From a bacterium (GTDB lineage: Bacteria > Bacillota > Clostridia > Lachnospirales > Lachnospiraceae), in contig SFRL01000045.1 of NCBI GenBank assembly GCA_004562765.1, positions 1-25,792 on the forward strand: a stretch of 25,792 nt of DNA, in the 5' to 3' direction. Below are positions 15,614 through 21,684 of this stretch, piece by piece (the stretch's first letter is position 1; the number at the start of each line of letters is the position of its first letter). The notes under the pieces are model-generated. The model did not search any database. It was not told the origin of the DNA and was given only the letters and a program-made list of their open reading frames with translations. The translations under genes and the position numbers were made by a program.

Positions 15614-16939
15614 TCAACAAAACCGATCCACCATCATCCCGGAATACATGCTGGTGATGTATGGTGTTGCAAAGTTCTTATCCGGATTCGGATGCTTGTA
15701 TGCCACAATGACCTTGCTGACATAGTTCATCGGATCAATGGATGCCTGATCAGCTTTCCTGCCCAGGGCATCCCGGAACTTGTTCAGTACATCAAAGGTG
15801 TGCGAGATGTCACCGGTGCTGATGGCATCTGTCAGTGCCTCACGGTCGATGGAAAGGCTGCTGTCTTCCTCGACATTCAGACCGATCTCGGAAAAATCAT
15901 CGGCAAAGCGATTCACGATCTTGCTCACATCCCGCAGCAGATTGCCACTGGATTCCTGAGCATCTGCATACTGGTTTGCGGTATTCACAATGCCGTTATA
16001 GGCGGCGACCAGACGCTCGATGTTGTCCGCCACTGCATCCGCACTGGGCTTGAAGCCGACCAGAGCCGTCTGACCGGGCTGGCTGACACCGTTTAACGTT
16101 ACGGAAAACATGTTGTTTACCGTAAATGTATTAGAATAGGAAGAATGTCTCGTTCCATTCAATAGGAAAGATGAATTTTCTGCCGGTGAAGAGATGGTAT
16201 CTATACCGAGCAGTTTCATCGCATCCTGCGAACCTCTGCTGTCGTGTGCGGCGATCTGGAACAGATAATCTTCGCCATCACTGAGTCCTGTCTGGCGGGA
16301 TTCGATCTGTAACGCTTTGTTCGTGCCGCGCTCATCGGAGATGAGTTCGGCCTGCAGGCCGATGTTTGCGTTGTTGATCAGCTTGCGCAGCTTGTTTAAG
16401 ACTTCTTCGTTTGTGTCATCTTCATTTACATTAAACTGAAATTCATAGGAAGTTGTGTTGGTATTCAGATCAAAGCCGTAGCTGCCGGTTTTGAAGTCAT
16501 GACCGGCGCGGCGCAGAAAGTGTCCGGTATTGACCTGCGGTGTCGCCAGCTGCTGTACCTCCAGTGAAAAACCGGCGTTCTGCGGGGTGATCACGCTGTC
16601 ATCGCTGCCGACATACTCTGCCGTCACAACATCGGGATCATTGCTGGTGGCGATCCGCTTTTCAAACGCACTTTCAATACCCTCGCCGTTTTCGGACAGC
16701 GAAGCTACTACGTTTTTGATCGTGTGTGCCTGTTCCTTGATATCGATTGCGAATTTTTGAACATTAGCGCCCCCTTTGATCTTGTACAGAGGGGATTCTT
16801 TATTAGACTTTACGATACTGTTATAAGTCGAACGCAGCTCGCTTTTTTTGTGCGAATCGTACTTATTGCTCGTACCCATAGAAATGCCGTACATGGCATT
16901 CAGCTGATTGTAAGCTACTGACATGACATTGCTTGCCAT
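15614..16939 (-). CDS. FliD-like flagellar filament cap / hook-associated protein 2 homologue (divergent)
   Basis: This 441-residue protein looks like a divergent FliD relative. The C-terminal half is the best match: a domain with VADNIERLVAAYNGIVNTANQYAD, then IGLNVEEDSSLSIDREALTDAI, the usual FliD_C sequence of coiled helices with a 'G.n...dG.L.iD...L..A' pattern. The middle has FSLEVQQLATPQ, like the filament-cap beta domains. The N-terminus (MASNVMSVAYNQLNAMYGIS) lacks the canonical GLGSGLD opening of FliD, so it may be a lineage-specific cap or filament-associated protein. The start ATG at 16939 has AGGAGG (16953-16948) 8 bases upstream. It has its own sigma-A-type promoter and does not appear to be in a flagellar operon. 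No signal peptide, as expected for a type III exported protein. Confidence 0.7.
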   Translation of the reverse strand: MASNVMSVAYNQLNAMYGISMGTSNKYDSHKKSELRSTYNSIVKSNKESPLYKIKGGANVQKFAIDIKEQAHTIKNVVASLSENGEGIESAFEKRIATSNDPDVVTAEYVGSDDSVITPQNAGFSLEVQQLATPQVNTGHFLRRAGHDFKTGSYGFDLNTNTTSYEFQFNVNEDDTNEEVLNKLRKLINNANIGLQAELISDERGTNKALQIESRQTGLSDGEDYLFQIAAHDSRGSQDAMKLLGIDTISSPAENSSFLLNGTRHSSYSNTFTVNNMFSVTLNGVSQPGQTALVGFKPSADAVADNIERLVAAYNGIVNTANQYADAQESSGNLLRDVSKIVNRFADDFSEIGLNVEEDSSLSIDREALTDAISTGDISHTFDVLNKFRDALGRKADQASIDPMNYVSKVIVAYKHPNPDKNFATPYITSMYSGMMVDRFC

Positions 16940-17013
16940 ATGTGTCCCCTCCTTTCTTCCTTGAAATATACGCATAACGCGCAGGGGCATACTAAATCCA
17001 TTTATACATATAT

Positions 17014-17042
17014 ATAATAGCACGAATGTGCGGATTTGTCAC
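17014..17042 (-). promoter_or_regulatory. Putative sigma-A promoter of the FliD-like gene
   Basis: On the - strand GTGACA (17042-17037), a 17-base spacer and TATTAT (17019-17014) match the sigma-A consensus well. The leader to ATG 16939 would be roughly 70 bases. A sigma-28 (TAAA-N15-GCCGATAA) promoter was looked for and not found. Confidence 0.6.
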
Positions 17043-17081
17043 TATTTTGCAGCATTTTTTTGCGTGATATGTGGATGGTTT

Positions 17082-17226
17082 GTTACTGTTCAGACCCACG
17101 TCACGCACTCCGCTGCGGGGCGTGGAGAGAACATGTAAATGAGCCGATGCTTCCCTGCCATGCCGTCAGGCATCTTTAAATGCAGGGAAGCCCTGTTACT
17201 GGAACGAGGTACGAGTGAACAGTAAC
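17082..17226. repeat. Nested inverted-repeat element, candidate dispersed repeat or structured RNA
   Basis: The outer arms GTTACTGTTCA (17082-17092) and TGAACAGTAAC (17216-17226) are perfect 11-bp reverse complements. Inside, GCTTCCCTGC (17149-17158) pairs with GCAGGGAAGC (17182-17191), enclosing a smaller hairpin ATGCC/GGCAT (17160-17164, 17169-17173). An imperfect GC-rich hairpin lies at about 17102-17124. A third copy of GTTACTG (17195-17201) could pair instead with CAGTAAC (17220-17226). Flanks GGATGGTTT and GGTGGTTT are nearly identical, as a target duplication might be. The element is more GC-rich than its surroundings and codes for nothing evident. Confidence 0.7.
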
Positions 17227-17298
17227 GGTGGTTTACTGTTTTATCGGCTGAAAAGTGGATAATAATAAGAACTTTCTTGCAAATATTACAAAAAAAGA

Positions 17299-17327
17299 TT
17301 GACGATGCAAAATAATCGTGATATATT
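17299..17327 (+). promoter_or_regulatory. Sigma-A promoter for rpmG-secE-nusG
   Basis: TTGACG (17299-17304), a 17-base spacer and TATATT (17322-17327) sit about 70 bases upstream of rpmG. No other promoter is obvious before rplK, so it may drive the run down to rplA. Confidence 0.7.
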
Positions 17328-17397
17328 TATGCTTGCGATGGAAGTAGGTCTTTTTTTTATGCCTAAAATCAAGTAGAAAGTAACGGAGGTGGAAGTT

Positions 17398-17547
17398 GTG
17401 CGCACGAGAATTACATTAGCATGCACGGAATGCAAGCAGCGTAATTACAACATGACGAAAGACAAGAAGACTCACCCGGACAGAATGGAGACAAAGAAGT
17501 ATTGCAGATTCTGCAAAAAGCATACTCTGCATAAGGAAACAAAATAA
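17398..17547 (+). CDS. rpmG: 50S ribosomal protein L33
   Basis: A 49-residue protein starting at GTG 17398, with GGAGGT (17385-17390) 7 bases upstream. RTRITLACTECKQRNY opens the protein and KKYCRFCKKHTLHKETK closes it, the standard L33 pattern. Four cysteines (about 9, 12, 36 and 39) form the zinc-binding ribbon of the zinc-containing paralogue type. L33 sits on the large ribosomal subunit near the E site. The order L33-SecE-NusG is the conserved Firmicutes arrangement. Confidence 0.95.
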   Translation: MRTRITLACTECKQRNYNMTKDKKTHPDRMETKKYCRFCKKHTLHKETK

Positions 17548-17592
17548 TTTCGTATCCATTTAAAACCGAGACTGAGCAAAGGAAGTGATAAC

Positions 17593-17799
17593 ATGGGATC
17601 AGAGAAAAATATCGAAACCCAGAAAACAAGTTGGTTCACAGGTCTGAAGGCTGAATTTCGTAAGATTATCTGGCCGACCAAAGAGAACGTTGCCAAGGAG
17701 ACAACAGCAGTTGTTATCACGTCAATTATCTTAGGTCTGATTATCGCAATGCTGGATTTCCTTATTCAGTATGGCGTAAATTTCCTTGTTGGATTATAG
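17593..17799 (+). CDS. secE: Preprotein translocase subunit SecE
   Basis: A 68-residue small SecE of the Gram-positive type. The amphipathic segment WFTGLKAEFRKIIWPTKENV (about residues 14-33) is the conserved SecE clamp region. It is followed by one transmembrane helix, about residues 40-62 (TTAVVITSIILGLIIAMLDF). SecE clamps SecY in the membrane channel for protein export. It lies 45 bases after rpmG and 18 before nusG, with AAAGGA as ribosome binding site. Confidence 0.95.
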   Translation: MGSEKNIETQKTSWFTGLKAEFRKIIWPTKENVAKETTAVVITSIILGLIIAMLDFLIQYGVNFLVGL

Positions 17800-17817
17800 G
17801 AAGGATGAGGTGACAGT

Positions 17818-18336
17818 ATGGCAGAAGCAAATTGGTATGTAGCGCATACTTATTCCGGTTATGAGAATAAGGTAAAAGCCAACATTGACAAAGCAATTGA
17901 AAATCGTCATCTGGAAGATCAGATTTTAGAGGTTCGTGTTCCGATGCTGGACGTGGCAGAGATGAAGAACGGTGTCAAGAAACAGGTTCAGAAGAAGATG
18001 TTTCCCGGCTATGTTCTGATCAACATGGTCATGAATGATGACACATGGTATGTGGTCAGAAACACGCGCGGTGTGACAGGTTTCGTCGGACCCGGATCAA
18101 AACCGGTTCCTCTGACTGATCTCGAGATGCATAATCTCGGAATCAAGACGGAAGGCGTGGCAGTTGACTTTGAGGAAGGCGATACAGTTACCGTCATCGG
18201 AGGTGTCTGGAAAGACACGATTGGCGTAATTCAGTCAATGAATCACAATAAGCAGATCGTGACAATCAATGTTGATCTATTCGGTCGCGAAACACCGGTC
18301 GAAATAAGTTTCGCAGAAGTCAAGAAGACTTATTAA
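17818..18336 (+). CDS. nusG: Transcription termination/antitermination factor NusG
   Basis: At 172 residues this is the normal NusG length. The N-terminal NGN domain begins with WYVAHTYSGYENKVKANI and includes KKMFPGYVLINMVM and the RNTRGVTGFVG loop, which contact RNA polymerase. The C-terminal KOW domain (FEEGDTVTVIGGVWKDTIGV, about residues 120-139) binds Rho or the ribosomal S10 protein. GAGGTG provides the ribosome binding site. Its place between secE and rplK is the conserved bacterial order. Confidence 0.97.
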   Translation: MAEANWYVAHTYSGYENKVKANIDKAIENRHLEDQILEVRVPMLDVAEMKNGVKKQVQKKMFPGYVLINMVMNDDTWYVVRNTRGVTGFVGPGSKPVPLTDLEMHNLGIKTEGVAVDFEEGDTVTVIGGVWKDTIGVIQSMNHNKQIVTINVDLFGRETPVEISFAEVKKTY

Positions 18337-18354
18337 TTTCCTACACTTAGGAAA
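18337..18354 (+). promoter_or_regulatory. Small hairpin just upstream of the rplK ribosome binding site
   Basis: TTTCCTA (18337-18343) and TAGGAAA (18348-18354) form a 7-bp perfect stem with a CACT loop, ending directly before the AAGGAGG of rplK. It could modulate rplK translation, but it is short and AT-rich. Confidence 0.3.
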
Positions 18355-18372
18355 AGAAGGAGGAATTTCCAA

Positions 18373-18798
18373 ATGGCAAAGAAAGTAGAAGGATATATCA
18401 AGTTACAGATCCCTGCCGGAAAAGCTACACCCGCACCCCCGGTTGGACCTGCCCTTGGACAGCACGGTGTAAACATCGTAGAGTTCACAAAACAGTTTAA
18501 TGCAAGAACGGCAGATCAGGGAGATCTGATTATTCCTGTAGTAATTACTGTATATGCAGACAGAAGTTTTAGCTTCATCACTAAGACTCCTCCTGCACCG
18601 GTACTGATTAAGAAAGCTTGCAACATCAAGAGTGGTTCAGGCACTCCGAACAAGACAAAGGTTGCAACTATCTCCAAAGCAAAGCTTCAGGAAATCGCAG
18701 AGCTGAAAATGCCCGACTTAAACGCAGCAAGCCTTGAGGCAGCCATGAGCATGATTGCCGGAACCTGCCGCAGCATGGGCGTAACGGTTGAGGAATAA
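18373..18798 (+). CDS. rplK: 50S ribosomal protein L11
   Basis: A 141-residue L11 with the N-terminal KLQIPAGKATPAPPVGPALGQHGVNI segment (about residues 11-36) that contacts thiostrepton-type antibiotics and the GTPase centre, FTKQFNART, and the C-terminal rRNA-binding half ending MGVTVEE. L11 binds 23S rRNA at the GTPase-associated region and is needed for the RelA-dependent stringent response. The ribosome binding site AAGGAGG precedes ATG 18373. It is followed after 103 bases by rplA. Confidence 0.97.
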   Translation: MAKKVEGYIKLQIPAGKATPAPPVGPALGQHGVNIVEFTKQFNARTADQGDLIIPVVITVYADRSFSFITKTPPAPVLIKKACNIKSGSGTPNKTKVATISKAKLQEIAELKMPDLNAASLEAAMSMIAGTCRSMGVTVEE

Positions 18799-18856
18799 TT
18801 TTTCAGCAAAATAATAACTTAGGCAAATTCATCGAAAAGACTTTTGATACTTTATC

Positions 18857-18894
18857 GTGGAAGGGCGAAAAACCCGTTAATACCACTAGGAGGT
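18857..18894 (+). promoter_or_regulatory. Candidate L1-binding autoregulatory hairpin over the rplA ribosome binding site
   Basis: GTGG (18857-18860) pairs with CCAC (18883-18886) and GGG (18863-18865) with CCC (18873-18875), giving two short helices separated by an asymmetric internal loop. This general shape is known for L1 binding sites in rRNA and mRNA. AGGAGGT (18888-18894) begins one base after the CCAC arm, so protein binding could block rplA translation. Function is inferred from shape and position. Confidence 0.4.
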
Positions 18895-18901
18895 AATTAG
18901 A

Positions 18902-19594
18902 ATGAAAAGAGGAAAAAGATATCAGGAAGCTGCAAAGAATATTGATCGTTCCGTTCAGTATGATGTAGCTGAGGCAATCAGCCTGGCAAAGAAGTCAGCG
19001 GTTGCAAAATTTGATGAGACAATCGAGGTTCACATCAGAACCGGTTGCGATGGTCGTCATGCAGAGCAGCAGATCCGTGGCGCAGTTGTACTGCCTCATG
19101 GAACCGGTAAGACTGTCAGAGTATTAGTATTCGCAAAGGGTACCAAGTTAGACGAGGCACAGGCAGCAGGTGCTGACTATGTCGGCGGCGAGGAGCTGAT
19201 CCCCAAGATCCAGAACGAGGGATGGTTAGACTTCGACGTTGTAGTAGCAACTCCCGATATGATGGGTGTTGTAGGTCGTCTGGGACGTGTCCTTGGACCG
19301 AAGGGCTTAATGCCGAACCCGAAGGCTGGTACTGTTACGATGGACGTTACCAAGGCTGTAAACGACATTAAAGCCGGTAAGATCGAGTACAGATTGGATA
19401 AAGCCAACATTATCCATGTGCCTATTGGAAAAGCATCTTTCACAGAAGAACAGTTAGCGGACAACTTCCAGAGCCTGATCGCTGCAATCATTAAGGCAAA
19501 GCCTGCTTCATTAAAGGGTCAGTATTTAAAGAGCTGTGTAGTAGCTCCTACCATGGGTCCCGGCGTGAAGATCAATGTGACAAAGCTGGCTTAG
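18902..19594 (+). CDS. rplA: 50S ribosomal protein L1
   Basis: A 230-residue L1 of standard length. It starts MKRGKRYQEAAKNIDRSVQYDVAEAI. GRLGRVLGPKGLMPNPKAGT near residues 127-146 is the L1 signature, and the C-terminus VAPTMGPGVKINVTKLA is typical. L1 forms the mobile stalk at the ribosomal E site and often represses its own operon by binding the mRNA. AGGAGGT at 18888-18894 precedes ATG 18902. The next promoter begins 13 bases after the stop. Confidence 0.97.
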   Translation: MKRGKRYQEAAKNIDRSVQYDVAEAISLAKKSAVAKFDETIEVHIRTGCDGRHAEQQIRGAVVLPHGTGKTVRVLVFAKGTKLDEAQAAGADYVGGEELIPKIQNEGWLDFDVVVATPDMMGVVGRLGRVLGPKGLMPNPKAGTVTMDVTKAVNDIKAGKIEYRLDKANIIHVPIGKASFTEEQLADNFQSLIAAIIKAKPASLKGQYLKSCVVAPTMGPGVKINVTKLA

Positions 19595-19607
19595 TTATAA
19601 TTAGTGG

Positions 19608-19636
19608 TTGACAGATATATAAAAAGGTGATATAAT
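19608..19636 (+). promoter_or_regulatory. Strong sigma-A promoter for rplJL
   Basis: Perfect TTGACA (19608-19613), 17-base spacer, perfect TATAAT (19631-19636). It starts transcription just ahead of the L10 leader. Confidence 0.92.
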
Positions 19637-19642
19637 CACCGA

Positions 19643-19755
19643 GTATGTTGCCGAAGACAGCAGGTGCCGAAAGGCGTAAACGTGAGTGCCTGCCGAGGAG
19701 AATGATAAAGGATTTACGAATTCTGCCCCTTCGCGCAATGCGGAGGGGCTTTTTT
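19643..19755 (+). ncRNA. L10 ribosomal protein leader with attenuator
   Basis: The mRNA leader upstream of rplJ holds the features of the L10 leader: GCAGG (19660-19664) pairing with CCTGC (19689-19693), the GCCGAAAGGC hairpin between them (starting 19666), and GCCGAGGAG after the closing strand. It ends in an intrinsic terminator at 19725-19755. In the known mechanism the L10(L12)4 complex binds the leader and lowers expression of rplJL. The start at 19643 is estimated from the promoter. Confidence 0.88.
19725..19755 (+). terminator. Intrinsic attenuator of the L10 leader
   Basis: GCCCCTTCGC (19725-19734) pairs with GCGGAGGGGC (19740-19749) with one T-G wobble, followed by six T (19750-19755). 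Read-through is needed to express rplJ and rplL. Confidence 0.9.
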
Positions 19756-19805
19756 CATACCTCATCTAAAGCAATATCAAAAATAAAACAGGAGGTAAAA
19801 GATTC

Positions 19806-20372
19806 GTGGCAAAAGTAGAATTGAAAGCACCGATCGTACAGGAGATTTCCGACAGCATCAAGGACGCGCAGTCAGTTGTTATCGTTGACTACCGTGGACT
19901 GACCGTTGCTGAGGATACCCAGTTACGTAAGCAGCTGAGAGAAGCCGGAGTTACTTATAAGGTATACAAGAACACCTTTATGAACTTCGCTTTCAAGGGA
20001 ACAGAGTTCGAGAGCCTTTCCGGCGTGCTGGAGGGACCGAACGCAATCGCGATCTCTACTTCAGATGCAACTGCACCTGCAAGAGTATTGGCAGAGTTCG
20101 CAAAGAAAGCACCTGCACTTGAGATCAAGGCCGGTGTCGTAGAGGGCAACTTCTATGATGCAGATGGAATGAAGGCTATTTCTTCTATCCCGTCAAGAGA
20201 AGTATTACTGTCCAAGTTACTTGGAAGTATGCAGTCACCGATCGCCAACTTTGCGCGTGTTATCAAGCAGATCGCAGAGCAGGGTGGCGAGGCAGCTCCC
20301 GCAGCAGAAGAGGCAGCTCCCGCTGAGGAGGCAGCACCTGCAGAGGCAGAGGCTCCCGCAACTGAGGAGTAA
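19806..20372 (+). CDS. rplJ: 50S ribosomal protein L10
   Basis: L10 anchors L7/L12 dimers to the ribosomal stalk. GTG 19806 is the start: GGAGGT (19791-19796) is 9 bases upstream. The globular domain runs through VVIVDYRGLTVAEDTQLRK and SKLLGSMQSPIANFARVIKQIAEQ. At 188 residues it is slightly longer than usual because of a low-complexity tail (about residues 160-188) made of repeated Ala-Pro-Glu units (PAEEAAPAEE). Such acidic tails are common in clostridial L10. It is 35 bases from rplL. Confidence 0.96.
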   Translation: MAKVELKAPIVQEISDSIKDAQSVVIVDYRGLTVAEDTQLRKQLREAGVTYKVYKNTFMNFAFKGTEFESLSGVLEGPNAIAISTSDATAPARVLAEFAKKAPALEIKAGVVEGNFYDADGMKAISSIPSREVLLSKLLGSMQSPIANFARVIKQIAEQGGEAAPAAEEAAPAEEAAPAEAEAPATEE

Positions 20373-20407
20373 TTATCAACAAACAAAAATATCAGGAGGA
20401 AAAAATA

Positions 20408-20773
20408 ATGACAACAGCAGAGATCATTGAGGTTATCAAAGGTTTAACCGTATTAGAGTTAAATGATTTAGTAAAAGCATGTGAAGAAGAGTTCGGCGTA
20501 TCTGCAGCAGCAGGCGTTGTAGTTGCAGCAGCAGGCGGAGACGCAGCAGCAGCTGAGGAGAAGACTGAGTTTGACGTAGAGTTAACTGAGGTTGGTCCTA
20601 ACAAGGTTAAGGTTATCAAGGTTGTTCGTGAGGCAACCGGTCTTGGCTTGAAAGAGGCTAAGGACGTTGTTGATGGCGCTCCTAAGGTTATCAAGGAGCA
20701 GGCAGACAAGGCTACCGCTGAGGACATCAAGGCTAAGCTTGAGGCAGAGGGAGCTAAGGTTACTCTTAAGTAA
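20408..20773 (+). CDS. rplL: 50S ribosomal protein L7/L12
   Basis: A 121-residue L7/L12. The N-terminal dimerisation domain (EIIEVIKGLTVLELNDLVKA) is followed by an Ala/Gly-rich hinge (residues about 35-52) and the C-terminal domain with KVKVIKVVREATGLGLKEAK, which recruits translation factors. AGGAGG precedes ATG 20408. It is followed by a strong terminator and not by rpoB. Confidence 0.97.
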   Translation: MTTAEIIEVIKGLTVLELNDLVKACEEEFGVSAAAGVVVAAAGGDAAAAEEKTEFDVELTEVGPNKVKVIKVVREATGLGLKEAKDVVDGAPKVIKEQADKATAEDIKAKLEAEGAKVTLK

Positions 20774-20817
20774 TTGATTTTAAAAGCTGGATAGTACAGC
20801 CCAACCCGAAGAATTTA

Positions 20818-20849
20818 CCCCACAGAGAAATCTGTGGGGTTTTCTTTTT
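20818..20849 (+). terminator. Rho-independent terminator after rplL
   Basis: CCCCACAGA (20818-20826), GAAA loop, TCTGTGGGG (20831-20839), then TTTTCTTTTTT. A perfect 9-bp stem with a GNRA-type loop. It closes the ribosomal protein unit. Confidence 0.95.
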
Positions 20850-20861
20850 TATAAAATGTGG

Positions 20862-20867
20862 TATAAT
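20862..20867 (+). promoter_or_regulatory. Possible -10 box for the ribitol gene cluster
   Basis: A perfect TATAAT lies 48 bases upstream of ATG 20916, directly after the rplL terminator. A -35 at the right distance would fall in the terminator T-tract (about 20839-20844) and is poor, so this is tentative. Confidence 0.4.
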
Positions 20868-20915
20868 CCTAATAAGTATGCGCAAATGACTATCAATATT
20901 CGGAGGACAAGACAT

Positions 20916-21632
20916 ATGATATATGGAGCGATTCTTGCCGGTGGAAGCGGTACAAGAATGAAAAGTATAGACATACCGAAACAGTTTGTGGAGATGGAAG
21001 GAAAACCGATCATTCTCTATACGATTGAACATATGCTGGCGGTAAAGAGGTTTGATTATCTCTATATTGCTGTACATGCGAACTATGTGGATTATATGAA
21101 AAAACTGGTTGCGGAGCGTGTGGAAACGCCTGAAAAGATCCGAATTCTGCTCGGCGGTAAAGAGCGCATGGACACGATCCATAATGTGACGGATGCGATC
21201 GAGGCGGATCATGGCATTGGTGAGGATGACGTGATCGTTATTCACGATGCGGCGCGGCCCTTTGTAACGCAACAGATATTGAATGACAGTATTGATGCCG
21301 CAGCAAAGTATGGAGCATGTGTGGCAGCAGTGCCTGCCAGCGACACGATGCTGCATTCTGTTTCCGGTGAGGTTGTAGACGATATTCCGGTCCGGTCCGA
21401 GATTTTTCACGGACAAGCTCCGGACAGCTTTAATTTAAAGCATTTTCTGGATATGCAGGCGGCGCTGACCGAGGAACAGCGCAAGGCGATCACCGGCACG
21501 TCACAGATCTGCACGATGAACAATCAGCCGATCCATATGATCCCCGGCGATACGATCAATTTCAAGATCACAACGGACAGCGATCTTGCGGTTGTCCGCA
21601 GTATTTTGTCAAAGGATAAAAAAGCGAATTAG
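20916..21632 (+). CDS. tarI: D-ribitol-5-phosphate cytidylyltransferase (TarI/IspD family)
   Basis: The 238-residue protein is an IspD-family CTP transferase. AILAGGSGTRM (about residues 5-15) and IPKQFVEMEGKPI bind CTP; VIHDAARPFVT near residue 110 is the family signature. The family includes IspD (isoprenoid synthesis) and TarI (CDP-ribitol). Adjacent TarJ-like and TarL/TagF-like genes favour TarI, which makes CDP-ribitol from ribitol-5-phosphate. ATG 20916 has GGAGG (20902-20906) 9 bases upstream; an in-frame ATG at 20856 would overlap the terminator. IspD remains an alternative if no other IspD exists in the genome. Confidence 0.83.
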   Translation: MIYGAILAGGSGTRMKSIDIPKQFVEMEGKPIILYTIEHMLAVKRFDYLYIAVHANYVDYMKKLVAERVETPEKIRILLGGKERMDTIHNVTDAIEADHGIGEDDVIVIHDAARPFVTQQILNDSIDAAAKYGACVAAVPASDTMLHSVSGEVVDDIPVRSEIFHGQAPDSFNLKHFLDMQAALTEEQRKAITGTSQICTMNNQPIHMIPGDTINFKITTDSDLAVVRSILSKDKKAN

Positions 21633-21684
21633 GAAGATTGGTAACTGTGAAGGTACGGAACAGTTAGGAAAGGATCTATGAGAG

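Larger units (their letters stand above)
16940..17397. other. Intergenic region with divergent promoters and a nested inverted-repeat element
   Basis: No convincing coding frame is present. From left to right it holds the - strand leader and promoter of the FliD-like gene (17014-17042), a nested inverted-repeat element (17082-17226), a sigma-A promoter for rpmG (17299-17327) and the rpmG ribosome binding site (GGAGGT at 17385-17390). A run of eight T at about 17351-17358 lacks a preceding hairpin. Confidence 0.8.

Noticed and set aside
17241..17248. TTATCGGC, reverse complement of the sigma-28 -10 GCCGATAA, near the FliD-like gene
   Set aside because: No TAAA-type -35 lies at the required 14-16 base spacing on the - strand, and the repeat element lies between it and the gene.
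17351..17358. Run of eight T downstream of the rpmG promoter, terminator-like
   Set aside because: No stable hairpin precedes it.
20280..20372. Ala/Pro/Glu repeat codons at the end of rplJ as a DNA repeat of interest
   Set aside because: Acidic Ala-rich tails are common in clostridial L10 and explain the repetition.
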